A stretch of DNA of 64,000 bases from Arcicella rigui (GTDB lineage: Bacteria > Bacteroidota > Bacteroidia > Cytophagales > Spirosomataceae). Both the position numbers and the translations under genes were made by a program. The notes under the pieces were generated by a model. That model was given only the letters and a program-made list of their open reading frames with translations, searched no databases and was not told where the DNA came from. The DNA lies in contig NZ_JAYFUM010000019.1 in NCBI RefSeq assembly GCF_034929435.1, forward strand, positions 1 to 64,000. The letters run 5' to 3'. Positions 38,301 to 45,605 of the stretch are shown here, in pieces; the first letter of the stretch is position 1; every line of letters starts with the position of its first letter.

Positions 38301-41300
38301 AATTTGTTGCTACCTGTGCAGTTGTTGGAATACCTGAAATATTACCAGTACTTTCATCAAATGCTAAACCTGATGGAAGACTTGGTGTGATATTACTATA
38401 TCCAACAGTAGATACTTTTCTTATCGGACTTCCATAACTACTTCCAACAAGTAAATAACCTTTTTCATCAATGGTGATACTTGAAGGAGGATAAAAACTT
38501 GCAATATTTCCTACGCCATTTAAGATAAAGCCATTGCCATTTCCTGCTAAGGTTGTAACTACGCCAGATGGTGTAATTTTTCTGATTGCATTATTGTTTT
38601 GATCTGCAACATAGATATTACCCGTTGCATCAGCTACCAAAGCCGTAGGATAGTTAAAACTTGCCCCAGTACCTGTGCCATCCCCAAGTGTATTGCTTGA
38701 ATTACCTGCTAATGTCGTAACTACTCCTTCCGCAGTTATTTTACGAATACGATGATTATAAGTATCAGCCACATAAACATTGCCATTAGCATCAACTGTA
38801 ATACCTGATGGATAATAAAAAGCTGCATTTAGGTCTGTACCATCGTTGTATCCAATATTACCACCGGCTAAAGTTGAAACTATTCCTCTTGTATTTATTT
38901 TACGAATAGCATGATTGTTTTTATCAGTTATATAAAAATTCCCATAAGTATCAATGCAAATAGCTACTGGAGAAGAAAAACTTGATTTTAAAGCATTTCC
39001 ATTAGTAAATCCTGCTTGCCCATTGCCTGCAAAGGTTGAAACTAATCCAGAGGGGGTTATTTTACGAATGAGATTATTAGTAGCATCAGCTACATAAACA
39101 TTTCCATTTGCATCAATAGCTAATCCTTTTGGTTCATAAAAGCTGGCTTCTGTACCTTGTCCATCATTAGCACCGACATTACTGCTACCTGCGAATGTAC
39201 TCACTGACCCAGAAGCATTGATTTTCTTGATTTTATTTCCTTCAACAAAATAAGTAAAACCTCTTACAGTATCTTTTACGATTCCTGATACTTGATAAGA
39301 TTTCTCAGTAAAATTTATTGTTTGCCCATATAATTCTTTTGGTATTGCTCCGCCTGTATTAGTAGGTATTAAAGGACTAATATTTGTTCCTGCTGTAAAT
39401 GTTTTAGGAGTAGGGTAAGTAATAGATGGTGCTTTTACCAAATTAGGTTTTGGAGACACTGTACCTGTTACAGCAATATTAAAAGTGGTTTTACTATTTC
39501 CACCAAGATTGTATGCCGTTAATGAGTAATCTGTTGCAGCTTTTGCTAAGGTAGGAGTTCCTGAAATAGTGCCTGTATTTTCATCAAATGACAAGCCTGA
39601 TGGTAGTTTTGGTGTGATGTTGCTATAACCTGTAACAGCTACTTTTCTAATTTTATTATTTTCAGCAACATACAAATAACCTTTGCCATCCATTGCAATG
39701 TTTGTCGGATAGTAAAAACGTGCATCAGTTCCAATGCCATCTACGCTATTACTCATTCCATTCCCTGCAACTGTCGTTACAGCCATTAGGCTAATTTTAC
39801 GAATACTGTTATTATATTTATCTGCTACATAAATATTCATTTGTGCATCTATCGTAATTCCTGATGGATAATTGAATCTTGCATCTGTTCCGAAACCATC
39901 TACATAACCAGAGTTCGAGCTATAATAATCAGCTTTTTCACCACCCGCAAGTGTATAAATAATTCCATTTGGAGTGATTCCACGAACAGAATGATTGTTT
40001 CTATCCACAACAAATAAATCTCCAGTATAACCTACAATTAGTTTAGTACAATTAGAAAGACTATTATCGGCTGCCGTTAAATCTTCGACTATACCAGTTG
40101 TTGAAATTTTCCGAATGACATAATTGCCATTATCAAGTACATATACATTTCCAAAACCATCTATTGTAACACTTGAAGGAGAAGAAAAAACGGCTTTGCT
40201 TGTTATTCCATTAGCTTTTCCTGCTTCACCTGTTCCAGCAAAAGTACTAACTGTTCCAGCAGGTGTAATTTTACGAATGAGATGATTATAGGTATCTGCC
40301 ACATATAAATTGCCATTAACATCAATCGTCAATCCTTGAGGTTGATTAAAACTTGCTTCAGTACCTTGGCCATTTGTATTGCCAGAAACACTACTACCAG
40401 CAAAAACACTTACTACATTTGAAGTGCTTATTTTCTTGATAGTATGTCCATCTATAAAATACACAATGTTTCGTACTGTATCTACAATAATGTCTCCACT
40501 AACGTTTACGTTTTCTACTAATGTGGAGGTTTGTCCATAGAAATTATTTGGAATAGCTCCGCCTGAATTTGCTAATACTAAAGGACTAATGGCCGTACCT
40601 GCTGAATAAGTTTTGGGGGTTGGATAGCTGATTACTGGAGCTTTCACCGCAGGAGTTTTTGCAGGAAGTGTTCCTGTAACGGTGATATTGAAAGTACTTG
40701 TACTTTGTCCACCAGCATTATAAGCTGTAACACGATAATCGGTAGCAGGATTTGCTAAAGTAGGTATGCCTGTAATATTTCCAGTAGTTTCATCGAAGAG
40801 TAAACCGACTGGTAGTTTTGGTGTAACAGGTGAATATCCCATGGTTGAAACCTTCCTAATACCAGTATTATCCGTTACCCATAGATTTCCAGAAGCATCT
40901 ATACAAAGGTCTCTTGGAAGATTAAATAACGCAATTGCCCCAACACCATCTTTGTTATAAGCGTTTTGCCCATTACCTGCAAGGGTTATTACTTCTCCTG
41001 TTTGGCTAATTTTACGAATGGCATGATTTGAATTATCTGTTATAAAAACATTTCCTGAATTATCTACCACTATATCACTCGGGTAATAGAATAGGGCATT
41101 TGTTCCTACTCCATCCACAAAACCCGAGTAACCGCTTTTCCCTGCCAAATTAGTTACTTCTCCATCAGGAGTTACTTTATAAATAGTATGATAGTCGCTA
41201 TTCACCACAAAAACATTTCCTAAAGCATCAACACTTAGAGCATCTGGTGAAAAAAATGGTGTCTTATTTTCACTCATTGTAGAAACAATTCCAGTGGCAG

Positions 41301-43173
41301 TAATTTTACGAATAGCTTTATTGTTCTTATCCGCTACATACAATACCCCAAAACTATCAAAAGCTACATCACATGGATAATTGAAACTTGCCTTATCTGT
41401 ACTACCATTCAAAAAACCAGCATTCCCTGTTCCTGCAAAAGTGGTTACAGTACCTGAAGGAGTTATTTTACGAACTTTTTGATTATATATATCAGCTACA
41501 TAAACATTTCCACTGGCATCTACTGTTAAGCCAGATGGTTGATTAAAGCTTGCTTCTGAGCCTTCTCCATCATTAGCTCCAGAAAAAGTAGAACCTGCCA
41601 GAATACTAATTTCCCCTGACGGGCTTATTTTTTTGATATAATTACGTTCTATGTAGTAAATAATATTTCGTACAGTATCCATTGCGATACCATTCGTATA
41701 ATTTAAGTTTTTCTTGTAAGTACTTACTTGACCAGAATAGCCTTTAGGAATTGCTCCACCCGTGTTGTTCGATAATATCGGGCTTATGGATGCTCCCACT
41801 GGAAAGGTTTTTGGCGTAGGATATTTTATTGCTGGAGCTTTTACTGTTGGAGTCTTTACGGGAATTGAGCCTGTAATGGTTAATGTTAAATTGGTAGAAC
41901 TGACACCACTTAAATTATAAGCGGTAATGGTATAAGTTGTAGCGGCTTTTGCCAACATGGGCGTACCTGAAATTGTTCCTGTATTTTCATCAAACACTAA
42001 ACCGGCTGGTAAAGCTGGACTAATGCTATAACCTACGGTTGATATTTTTTGTAAACCTATCTGCGAAAATGTTTGCCAACTTACTAATAAGTTTCCTGTA
42101 CCATCCAAACAAAGACCATAAGGTTGATATAAGCCTGCATTTGTACCGATTCCCTCTCTGTAACCATTAACTCCATTTCCAGCAAAAGTACTTACTATTC
42201 CGGTAGGAGTGATTTTACGAATCGCATAATTGTAACCATCTGCAACATATATATTACCTAAAGCATCAATGGCTATGTCTTGTGGTTGGTTGAAATTTGC
42301 GTCTGTTCCTGTTGCATCCTTGAAGCCACTCGTACCATTTCCTGCTATTGTACTTACTACACCAGTAGGCGTAATTTTACGAATAGCATGGTTATATTCA
42401 TCCACTACTAACAAATTACCAGTAGCATCAAAAACTAACCTTTTTGGATAATTAAAGCTTGCGGCTGTACCTGTACCATTTACCAAACCTGCTTTACCAC
42501 TACCTGCAAAAGTGGTAACCACACCAGAAGGGGTTATTTTACGAATAAGGTGATTGTTGTAATCTGCCACATAAACATTGCCAGAAGCATCTACCGCTAC
42601 ACCCTGCGGAAAATTGAAACTTGCTTTTGTTCCTGTTCCATTGGTAGAACCTGCTACACTATTTCCTGCCAAAGTGTTAACTATACCGTTTGGACTGATT
42701 TTTCGGATGCTATTATTATAAGCATCTGCCACATAGATATTTTTATTTGCATCTATGGCTAAACCTTGGGGACTATAAAATTTTGCTGCCGTACTTTGTC
42801 CATCAACAGCACCGCTCAAACCATTTCCTGCTACAACGTTTAATACACCTGTGTTACTAAGTTTTCGTATTAATGATTTTGGGCTGTCTGAAAAATAAAG
42901 ATTTTTGGCTGAATCCATAACCATTGCGTTCACATTACCAAAATCTGTTTTGAGATTAGTCGTAAACATTTGTCCATAAAATGCTTTGGGAATAGCTCCG
43001 CCTTTGTTGTTAAGTTTTAGTGGCGTGATGGGTGTTCCAACAGTGAAAATCTTTGGACTTTCGTAACTAATCTGTGGAGCTTGTGAAAAGCTTGATTGGG
43101 TGTTTACTAACAGGAGCAAGAGAACAAGGTTAGTAAATAGGCTTCTCAGTTGGGAGAATAGAGATTTAATCAT
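26353..43173 (-). CDS. Giant NHL-repeat/Ig-like T9SS-secreted protein (5606 aa)
   Basis: A single intact frame of 5606 codons. After a signal peptide (residues 1 to about 31) come ten blocks of roughly 400 residues (to about residue 4110). Each is a propeller of NHL-type repeats (NVYVADYNNHLIRKITPSG, TLAGNG), then an Ig-like putative domain (GLIFDESTGNITGIP, TAYNVGGSS) and a linker SYPTPKTY. A cadherin-like beta-sandwich (about 4115-4210) and an MBG-type domain (about 4210-4370) follow. Then come fifteen Ig-like modules (about 4375-5520), numbers 2-13 exactly 75 residues long, each with four Cys. Last is a T9SS type A sorting domain (about 5530-5606; VFPNPATNEINIE, ending GKILLE). A cell-surface adhesin or binding protein is expected; the ligand is unknown. 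Confidence 0.93.
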   Translation of the reverse strand: MIKSLFSQLRSLFTNLVLLLLLVNTQSSFSQAPQISYESPKIFTVGTPITPLKLNNKGGAIPKAFYGQMFTTNLKTDFGNVNAMVMDSAKNLYFSDSPKSLIRKLSNTGVLNVVAGNGLSGAVDGQSTAAKFYSPQGLAIDANKNIYVADAYNNSIRKISPNGIVNTLAGNSVAGSTNGTGTKASFNFPQGVAVDASGNVYVADYNNHLIRKITPSGVVTTFAGSGKAGLVNGTGTAASFNYPKRLVFDATGNLLVVDEYNHAIRKITPTGVVSTIAGNGTSGFKDATGTDANFNQPQDIAIDALGNIYVADGYNYAIRKITPTGIVSTFAGNGVNGYREGIGTNAGLYQPYGLCLDGTGNLLVSWQTFSQIGLQKISTVGYSISPALPAGLVFDENTGTISGTPMLAKAATTYTITAYNLSGVSSTNLTLTITGSIPVKTPTVKAPAIKYPTPKTFPVGASISPILSNNTGGAIPKGYSGQVSTYKKNLNYTNGIAMDTVRNIIYYIERNYIKKISPSGEISILAGSTFSGANDGEGSEASFNQPSGLTVDASGNVYVADIYNQKVRKITPSGTVTTFAGTGNAGFLNGSTDKASFNYPCDVAFDSFGVLYVADKNNKAIRKITATGIVSTMSENKTPFFSPDALSVDALGNVFVVNSDYHTIYKVTPDGEVTNLAGKSGYSGFVDGVGTNALFYYPSDIVVDNSGNVFITDNSNHAIRKISQTGEVITLAGNGQNAYNKDGVGAIALFNLPRDLCIDASGNLWVTDNTGIRKVSTMGYSPVTPKLPVGLLFDETTGNITGIPTLANPATDYRVTAYNAGGQSTSTFNITVTGTLPAKTPAVKAPVISYPTPKTYSAGTAISPLVLANSGGAIPNNFYGQTSTLVENVNVSGDIIVDTVRNIVYFIDGHTIKKISTSNVVSVFAGSSVSGNTNGQGTEASFNQPQGLTIDVNGNLYVADTYNHLIRKITPAGTVSTFAGTGEAGKANGITSKAVFSSPSSVTIDGFGNVYVLDNGNYVIRKISTTGIVEDLTAADNSLSNCTKLIVGYTGDLFVVDRNNHSVRGITPNGIIYTLAGGEKADYYSSNSGYVDGFGTDARFNYPSGITIDAQMNIYVADKYNNSIRKISLMAVTTVAGNGMSNSVDGIGTDARFYYPTNIAMDGKGYLYVAENNKIRKVAVTGYSNITPKLPSGLSFDENTGTISGTPTLAKAATDYSLTAYNLGGNSKTTFNIAVTGTVSPKPNLVKAPSITYPTPKTFTAGTNISPLIPTNTGGAIPKELYGQTINFTEKSYQVSGIVKDTVRGFTYFVEGNKIKKINASGSVSTFAGSSNVGANDGQGTEASFYEPKGLAIDANGNVYVADATNNLIRKITPSGLVSTFAGNGQAGFTNGNALKSSFSSPVAICIDTYGNFYITDKNNHAIRKINTRGIVSTLAGGNIGYNDGTDLNAAFYYPSGITVDANGNVYVADTYNHRIRKITAEGVVTTLAGNSSNTLGDGTGTGASFNYPTALVADATGNIYVADQNNNAIRKITPSGVVTTLAGNGNGFILNGVGNIASFYPPSSITIDEKGYLLVGSSYGSPIRKVSTVGYSNITPSLPSGLAFDESTGNISGIPTTAQVATNYSITGYNLGGSSTANFSITVTGTATTPNAIAAPIISYATPQTYVAGTSITPLVPKNTGGTVPATPYGQVSTFAGNSTTGANNGISSNASFSKPNAIAVDVFGNTYVADYGNGLIRKISPSGIVSTLAGKPQIDAASYFNGTGSEATFFKPVGIAVDKSGNVYVTEENSHAIRKITPSGVVTTFAGDVFESNSTDGTGPSARFNAPKGLAVDASGNVFVADYNNHKIRKITASGEVSTFAGNGSAGIINGTGTGASFYYPKGVAVDKDGNVYVTEGAEDHNAIRKITKDQVVSILAGGPYTGNIDGRGTVASFNLPYGISVDKLGNVYVADWGNNIIRKILPDGTVSTLAGNYNVGIVNGNGIKARFSLPKGICVDGQDYLLVADTDNNLIRKISLSGYSSNDLPAGLTLDPSTGIITGKPTTPQTATNYTITAINGGGIRTTNVNITITGNLVTPTITLPKAPVISYPSPKTYSVGTPMTAFLNNTGGAIPNEFYGNTNTFYAGYNTKGFAVDTVQNILYFIDNSSIRKIENGNDKIVAGSFEGATGLTDGQGTEARFNQPQGLTIDTKGNLYVADLGNHAIRKITPSGLVSTFAGSGNNGFQNGTGTAARFTYPSDITIDVYGNLYVTEIGNNSVRKITPAGVVTTLAGNGSVGYNNGTGSNATFSSPAGITVDLLGNIYVADQFNNVIRKITSTGVVTTLVGNGSAGYLDGTGSNARLNSPQKIVADAIGNVYFTQSYSHSVRKVSTSGVVTTLAGDDTSYGSLDAIGTDARFYGPSAISIDKNGYLIVNDNYGFKKVSTIGYSLFTPALPQELSFDASTGSISGTPLVAKTASNYTLTAYNRGGSSSTTFNMTFTGTIPVKTPSVKAPIIKYPSPKTYPVGTNISPLALGNTGGLIPKDYYGQTSTIMEGLDMREGIIVDTTRNITYFIDDHQIKKISASGKISVLAGNMSYGFADGEGDNAYFNSPTSLALDANGNIYVCDLGNHIIRKVTPDGIVSTYAGRGSIGFVNGNKVNSNFNYPTGISLDNYGNLYVADKNNHVIRKISASGIVSTFAGNGTDGFKNGSSTEAQFSYPAGVVVGLGGNLYVADKNNHVIRKIAPDGTVSTFAGNGTAAYIDGKGTAASFSNPEELTIDAIGNLYVADFYSHTIRKITPDGTVSTLAGNGTYGYINGIGKDARFSNPASIAIDNKGYLFIGDSNGARKVSTVGYTTITPDLPAGLIFDESTGNITGIPLLAKTATNYNITAYNVGGSSTTTFNIATTGTIPTQTSTVKAPAIQYQSPKTYPIGTAITPLQQTNTGGAITKDFYGRTDIYYKYVRARKGIAIDSVRKLTYYIDEHNIQKISSAKVVSTLAGNGTRGNADGQGTEASFNLPEGLAIDMNGNLYVADAENNRIRKITPAGVVTTLAGNGTAGKQDGIASSASFKFPSGVVVDRFGNVYVADQRNHAIRKISPTGIVTTLAGGEEGFADGKGTLAKFSNPVKLAIDGNLNVLVVDKGNHSIRKITPDGTVSTLAGNGYAGTDNGTGVTARFYNPDDIAIDALGNLYITESSNHVIRKVTPTGVVTNFVGDGTAATVDGVGTTARFYYPSKIGIDAQGYLYVGDDLDLGIRTVSTGGYNISPTLPTGLEFDENTGSISGIPLVAQAATNYTITAYNTGGSSSSTVNITLTGTIPVKQPTAKAPIISYETPKSYVAGASISPLSPKNSGGAIPQVAFGQVSSLILKQDYPGYYPPQGIAYDSIRKVIYITGGNVIYKINEAGYYSQFAGNNSQPGNTNGQGIEASFYNPQGLALDASGNLYVADAGNNLIRKITPSGLVSTLAGNGSAGLSNGKASNATFNGPSSIALDNFGNVYVADYYNHVIRKISSTGTVSTFAGSGNRGFKDGTGTDAELYNPIGITVDANGNVIVSESGNNAIRKITPAGIVSTLAGSGNQTYQDGKGKEASFYYPQQLTADSFGNIYVCDYYNHVIRKITADGVVSTLAGNRTDGSRDGIGTQAVLSYPKNITIDNKGYIIITDASNVNRCIKKVATVGYAMTDVLPDGLIFDASSGSISGIPLKATAAKNYAITAYNSGGSSSTTVNIAVTGTATPPATPTLPAITYPTPKVYNIGVNIPVLQATNKGGIVPSGIFKSTSTYAGNGSIGRVNGAAKDATFQLDYDFTGIVTDPYNNSYVVDAGNTIRRISASGIVSPFPTPVQYGYITDIAVDRSSSIYFANNTLIQKITPSGTVSTVADLSSTNSYTMKIAIDKNNNLYVADVNNYKILKITSAGVVSTLAGSGYYGWVDSTGTAAGFERITSITTDPSNNIYVTENNKVRKISPTGVVTTIAGGNYSGFADGQGSLASFSNLTGICSDIKGNLYVTDKGNHLIRKISTGGLVSTIAGSGNSGFINGVGTESVFNNPQAISIDNFGNLLVVDRGNNVIRKINLTGYTINPALPNGLNFDESTGNISGISKVLSPATNYTVTAYNGAGPATTTVNIAIIPKSNNANLKSIVLSNGTLSPAFDSLKVNYTANVSNAISSINVSAIVSNINASLSINGVATNAATIPLKEGDNNIVFTVLAQDGKTTKTYSIKFIRAATQTITFNPLTPVTYGSADISLGAVSTNATIPITYSSSDTTVAKIVSGKIRVFKVGTATITASQTGSLYYDIAKNVSQSLTVNPAIVTITADNKSKVVGTANPTLTFTMKGFVNTETQSVLTSQPTISTTATNNSVVGAYPITVSGASAKNYTFNYVNATLTVTPTVPVITANNASICQGSSATLTASACAGGTLTWTGGLTGTSITVSPTTTKAYKALCTINGFKSDSSTAMTITVLVKPATPTIASNNASICLGTSAILTATGCAGTVTWTGGLTGNSVTVTPTKTTAYKAICTINACRSDSSLVTTITVTPKPATPTVKSNNASICLGTSAVLTATGCAGTVTWTGGLTGNSVTVTPTKTTAYKALCTVNACKSDSSLVTTITVTPKPATPTVASNNGSICLGNIAVLTATGCSGTVSWTGGLTGNSVTVTPTKTTAYKALCTINTCKGDSSTATTITVNPKPATPTIASNNASICLGNIAVLTATGCTGTVTWTGGLTGSSVTVTPTKTTTYKALCTVNACKSDSSLVTTITVTPKPVTPTVASNNASICLGTSAILTATGCAGTVSWTGGLTGSSVTVAPTKTTAYKALCTVNACKSDSSLVTTITVTPKPATPTVASNNASICLGTSAVLTATGCAGTVSWTGGLTGSSVTVTPTKTTAYKALCTVNACKSDSSLVTTITVTPKPVTPTVASNNASICLGTSAVLTATGCSGTVSWTGGLTGNSVTVTPTKTTAYKALCTVNACKSDSSLVTTITVNPKPATPTVASNNTSICLGTSAVLTATGCSGTVSWTGGLTGSSVTVTPTKTTTYKALCTVNACKSDSSLVTTITVTPKPATPTIASNNASICLGTSAVLTATGCSGTVTWTGGLTGSSVTVTPTKTTTYKALCTVNACRSDSSLVTTITVNPKPTTPTVASNNASICLGTSAVLTATGCAGTVSWTGGLTGNSVTVTPTKTTAYKALCTINACKSDSSLVTTITVNPKPATPTVKSNNASICLGTSAILTATGCSGTVTWTGGLTGNSVTVTPNKTTAYKALCTINACKSDSSLVTTITVNPKPATPTVKSNNASICLGTSAILTATGCSGTVSWTGGLTGSSVTVTPTKTTTYKALCTINACKSDSSLVATITVLSKPSTPTVTRNNATICAGSSATLTASACAGGTVNWTGGLTGIAITVSPSKTTAYRAICSQNGCKSDSSAITYITVNPKPTAPTIKSNIVCVTCSPDNLPASAKPTLTASGCSGSIKWSNGATTSSITVSPTVATTYTATCTVNGCISAASNAIKVSPEILTTGTTSPIQAAKTVREEIIQTEPSLGFKVFPNPATNEINIETDLEGESTFQLYNSIGQKVLETNFVKKTKISISDIGRGNHFYLIQNQELRSTGKILLE
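27127..29826 (-). repeat. Twelve 225-bp tandem repeats inside the giant gene
   Basis: Codons 4450-5349 consist of twelve modules of exactly 75 residues, each opening with a PATPT-type hexapeptide (the P codons fall at 29826 and, for the next diverged module, at 27126, exactly 2700 bp apart). Units differ at a few positions, for example ASNN/KSNN, GTSAV/GTSAI and SSVTV/NSVTV. Each module has Cys in SICLG, TGC, ALC and NAC. Two diverged modules follow and one precedes. Confidence 0.93.
30845..43080 (-). repeat. Ten tandem propeller/Ig blocks of about 1.2 kb in the giant gene
   Basis: Ten diverged blocks end at about 41870, 40670, 39460, 38235, 36950, 35730, 34505, 33280, 32035 and 30845. Each carries several NHL-type repeats of about 53 codons and one Ig-like domain. 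Similarity within a block between neighbouring NHL repeats is high (words IRKI and AGNG recur). The blocks are clearly older than the 225-bp array. Confidence 0.8.
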
Positions 43174-43492
43174 AAAATTGTATTTGCAAAAAGTGATATT
43201 TTAGGTGAAATAGGTAATATTTCAAAGTTTCGAATAAAATTATACAATAATTTTATTATCCTAAAAATTGTTAAAAATATTTATTCAAAAATTTATTTAA
43301 CGGTATTCTCACTTGTTTATTGATGAATAAATACTTTAAATAGAGGAAAAAATAACATAAGGTGTTTTTTGTTTAGTTTTTTCTTTTTTACGTTAGATGT
43401 AAAACTTAGCTTTTTAAAGCTTCTAATTTTTCATTTGAAAGAAGTAATACTTTTAGCTTTCAAACCTAACTTTATGTTAAAAACCACATAAA
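43174..43492. other. AT-rich leader/promoter region of the giant gene
   Basis: This is about 320 bp without a gene between the dnaJ terminator and the giant gene's start. It is extremely AT-rich with runs of T and A. Candidate -7-like segments are present but none matches the consensus exactly, so no promoter position is proposed. Confidence 0.4.
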
Positions 43493-43530
43493 AAAAACTC
43501 CCTTATTCAACCATGAATAAGGGAGTTTTT
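43493..43530. terminator. Hairpin terminator downstream of dnaJ
   Basis: A 17-bp perfect stem (43493-43509 with 43514-43530, containing ACTCCCTTATTCA) with an ACCA loop is flanked by A and T runs, so it works on either strand. It ends the grpE-dnaJ unit and isolates the giant gene. Confidence 0.85.
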
Positions 43531-43617
43531 AATTAAAAAAATCTATAATTTTTGATGTAAATCTCAAAGAATAAAAGGTTTTCAAATCTTGCCTCTTTGG
43601 TCTTCAAGTCCGAAAGT

Positions 43618-44772
43618 CTAATTAAAGAAATCTTTCATTTTCTCAAAGAAATTTTTATCGCTTTTAGTAGGTTTTGGTTGGAAGTTGGGCGAGTTTCTAA
43701 ATTTCTCTAAAAGCTCAGTTTCTTCACGACTAAGACTTTTTGGTGTCCAAATATTTACGTGAATCAATTCGTCACCTACACCATAACCGTTTAATTCTTT
43801 GATACCTTTTCCTTTTAAGCGAAGAATTTTTCCTGCTTGAGTTCCTGCTTCAATCGTAATGCGTGCTTTTCCTCCAATAGTTGGTACTTCTACCGAAGTT
43901 CCTAAAGCTGCGTCTGCAAAGTTGAGGTACAAATCGTAAATGACATTTGTGCCATCACGGTGCAATACTTCATTAGGTTCTTCTTCAATCACAATCAATA
44001 AATCACCAGCAACGCCACCACGAGGAGGAACGTTTCCTTTACCTGTCATTGATAATTGCATACCTTCGGCTACACCAGCAGGAATTTTGATTGGAATCAC
44101 TTCTTCTTCTAAAACTCTACCTTCGCCAAAACATACTTCACAACGGGTTTTAATCATCTTACCTTCTCCATTACACGTAGGGCAAGTTGAAGTTGTTACC
44201 ATTTGTCCAAGCATGGTTTGCTGTACTCTGCGTACTTGTCCTGAACCACCGCAAGTCTGACACGACTGTAATTCCGTGCCATTTTTTGCACCAGTTCCGC
44301 TACAAGGTTTACAAGTAACGTGGCGTTTTACTTTGATTTTCTTCTCTACACCGTTGGCTACTTCTTCAAGGTCCAATTTAAGTTTGATTCTCAAATCAGA
44401 GCCTTTTCTGGCTCTACGTCCTTGTTGTTGACCGCCGTTGAAGAAACTACCAAATGGGTTATTATCGCCAAAAATATCTCCGAACTGACTGAAAATGTCG
44501 TCCATATTCATGCCTCCGCCATTGAAACCACCACCGCCAGCAGCACCACTCATTCCGGCATGACCGAATCTATCGTATTGAGCTTTTTTCTGAGCATTCG
44601 ATAATACTTCATAAGCTTCAGCCGCCTCTTTGAATTTTTCCTCGGCAGCTTTATCTCCCGGATTTTTATCTGGGTGATACTTTATCGCCATTTTGCGATA
44701 TGCCTTCTTTATTTCATCTTCCGAAGCTGACTTAGAAATCTCTAATACTTCGTAATAATCTCTTTTTGCCAT
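43618..44772 (-). CDS. dnaJ: Molecular chaperone DnaJ
   Basis: This 384-residue Hsp40 co-chaperone stimulates DnaK ATP hydrolysis. The J domain is at residues 1-70 with H33-P34-D35, followed by a Gly/Phe-rich linker (about 75-110: GGGGFNGGGMN, FGSFFNGGQ). The zinc domain (about 145-225) has four CxxCxGxG motifs (CKPCSGTG, CQTCGGSG, CPTCNGEG, CEVCFGEG), and the C-terminal substrate-binding domains end near residue 360. The frame is open 13 codons further upstream, but MAKRDYYEVLEISKSA is the canonical start. It lies downstream of grpE on the same strand, 167 bp apart; a hairpin terminator follows. Confidence 0.97.
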   Translation of the reverse strand: MAKRDYYEVLEISKSASEDEIKKAYRKMAIKYHPDKNPGDKAAEEKFKEAAEAYEVLSNAQKKAQYDRFGHAGMSGAAGGGGFNGGGMNMDDIFSQFGDIFGDNNPFGSFFNGGQQQGRRARKGSDLRIKLKLDLEEVANGVEKKIKVKRHVTCKPCSGTGAKNGTELQSCQTCGGSGQVRRVQQTMLGQMVTTSTCPTCNGEGKMIKTRCEVCFGEGRVLEEEVIPIKIPAGVAEGMQLSMTGKGNVPPRGGVAGDLLIVIEEEPNEVLHRDGTNVIYDLYLNFADAALGTSVEVPTIGGKARITIEAGTQAGKILRLKGKGIKELNGYGVGDELIHVNIWTPKSLSREETELLEKFRNSPNFQPKPTKSDKNFFEKMKDFFN

Positions 44773-44939
44773 TTTTTCTGAACAATAAATTAAGTAATCA
44801 AGTAGAACCAATTTTCTATCAATAATTACTTTATTTTAGTAAGTATAATCTTAATAAATAAGTGATGTTTTTTAGGATAAAATATAATGAGTAATTATTT
44901 TAAACCTTAGCAGTGAACCACTCATAATTCATACTTAAA

Positions 44940-45482
44940 TTAGTTTGCTACAACTACTTTCGCAAAGCGAATTACTTTTTCGTTCAAATAGTAGCCTTTT
45001 TCTACTACATCAAACACCTTTCCTTTGTCGTCTTCGGTTGGTGCAGGGAATTGCGTAATAGCTTCGTGTACATCTGGGTTGAATACTGCTCCTTTAGCAT
45101 CCATTGCTTTTAAGCCTTTTCCTGCCAAAGTGTTTGTCAATTTATTGAAAATCAACTTAATACCTTCTGAGATTTCACCCTCTTGAGCATTAGCAGTAGC
45201 TCTTTCTATATCGTCAATCACAGGAATAATATCAACAATCACTTTTTCTGATGCTGTTTGAATCATTTCCAATTTCTCTTTCGCAGTGCGTTTACGGAAA
45301 TTATCAAAATCAGAATATAGGCGTAAATATTTATCTTTCAACTCTGCGATTTCTCCTTGAAGTTTTTCAGTCTCAGAAATTTCTACGGTTTCTTCAATTA
45401 CTGCCTCTATATTTTCAGAAACATTGTCAGTTTCTTGGTTCAACACTTGTTCTTCTGTCTGTAATTCTTCTTTATTTTCCAT
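44940..45482 (-). CDS. grpE: Nucleotide exchange factor GrpE
   Basis: GrpE releases ADP from DnaK and completes the DnaK/DnaJ cycle. The 180-residue protein has an acidic disordered N-terminus and a long coiled-coil (EKLQGEIAELKDKYLRLYSDFDNFRKRT). The GrpE core follows, with KVIVDIIPVIDDIERAT, FNPDVHEAI and a final EKGYYLNEKVIRFAKVVVAN. The frame is open a further 20 codons to an ATG at 45542, giving an unusually basic extension (MAKLLSVLKHYKNKAK); the acidic start at 45482 is preferred but the longer form is possible, since the promoter box at 45579 would serve either. Followed by dnaJ on the same strand. Confidence 0.95.
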   Translation of the reverse strand: MENKEELQTEEQVLNQETDNVSENIEAVIEETVEISETEKLQGEIAELKDKYLRLYSDFDNFRKRTAKEKLEMIQTASEKVIVDIIPVIDDIERATANAQEGEISEGIKLIFNKLTNTLAGKGLKAMDAKGAVFNPDVHEAITQFPAPTEDDKGKVFDVVEKGYYLNEKVIRFAKVVVAN

Positions 45483-45578
45483 TTTCAATATACTTTTCGC
45501 TTTATTTTTATAATGCTTTAATACGCTCAAAAGTTTTGCCATTTGTTTTTTCTGTCAGATTGACAGTTTTTGAATTGA

Positions 45579-45586
45579 CAAAGTTA
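45579..45586 (-). promoter_or_regulatory. -7 promoter box of grpE
   Basis: On the minus strand TAACTTTG matches the consensus exactly. The leader that follows contains a small perfect hairpin, CTGTCA-ATC-TGACAG (45552-45566). No CIRCE-type operator was found. Confidence 0.5.
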
Positions 45587-45605
45587 CGTTTTTTTATGCT
45601 CAGAT

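Noticed and set aside
45552..45566. CIRCE heat-shock operator before grpE
   Set aside because: The hairpin is only 6 bp and its sequence is unlike the CIRCE consensus.
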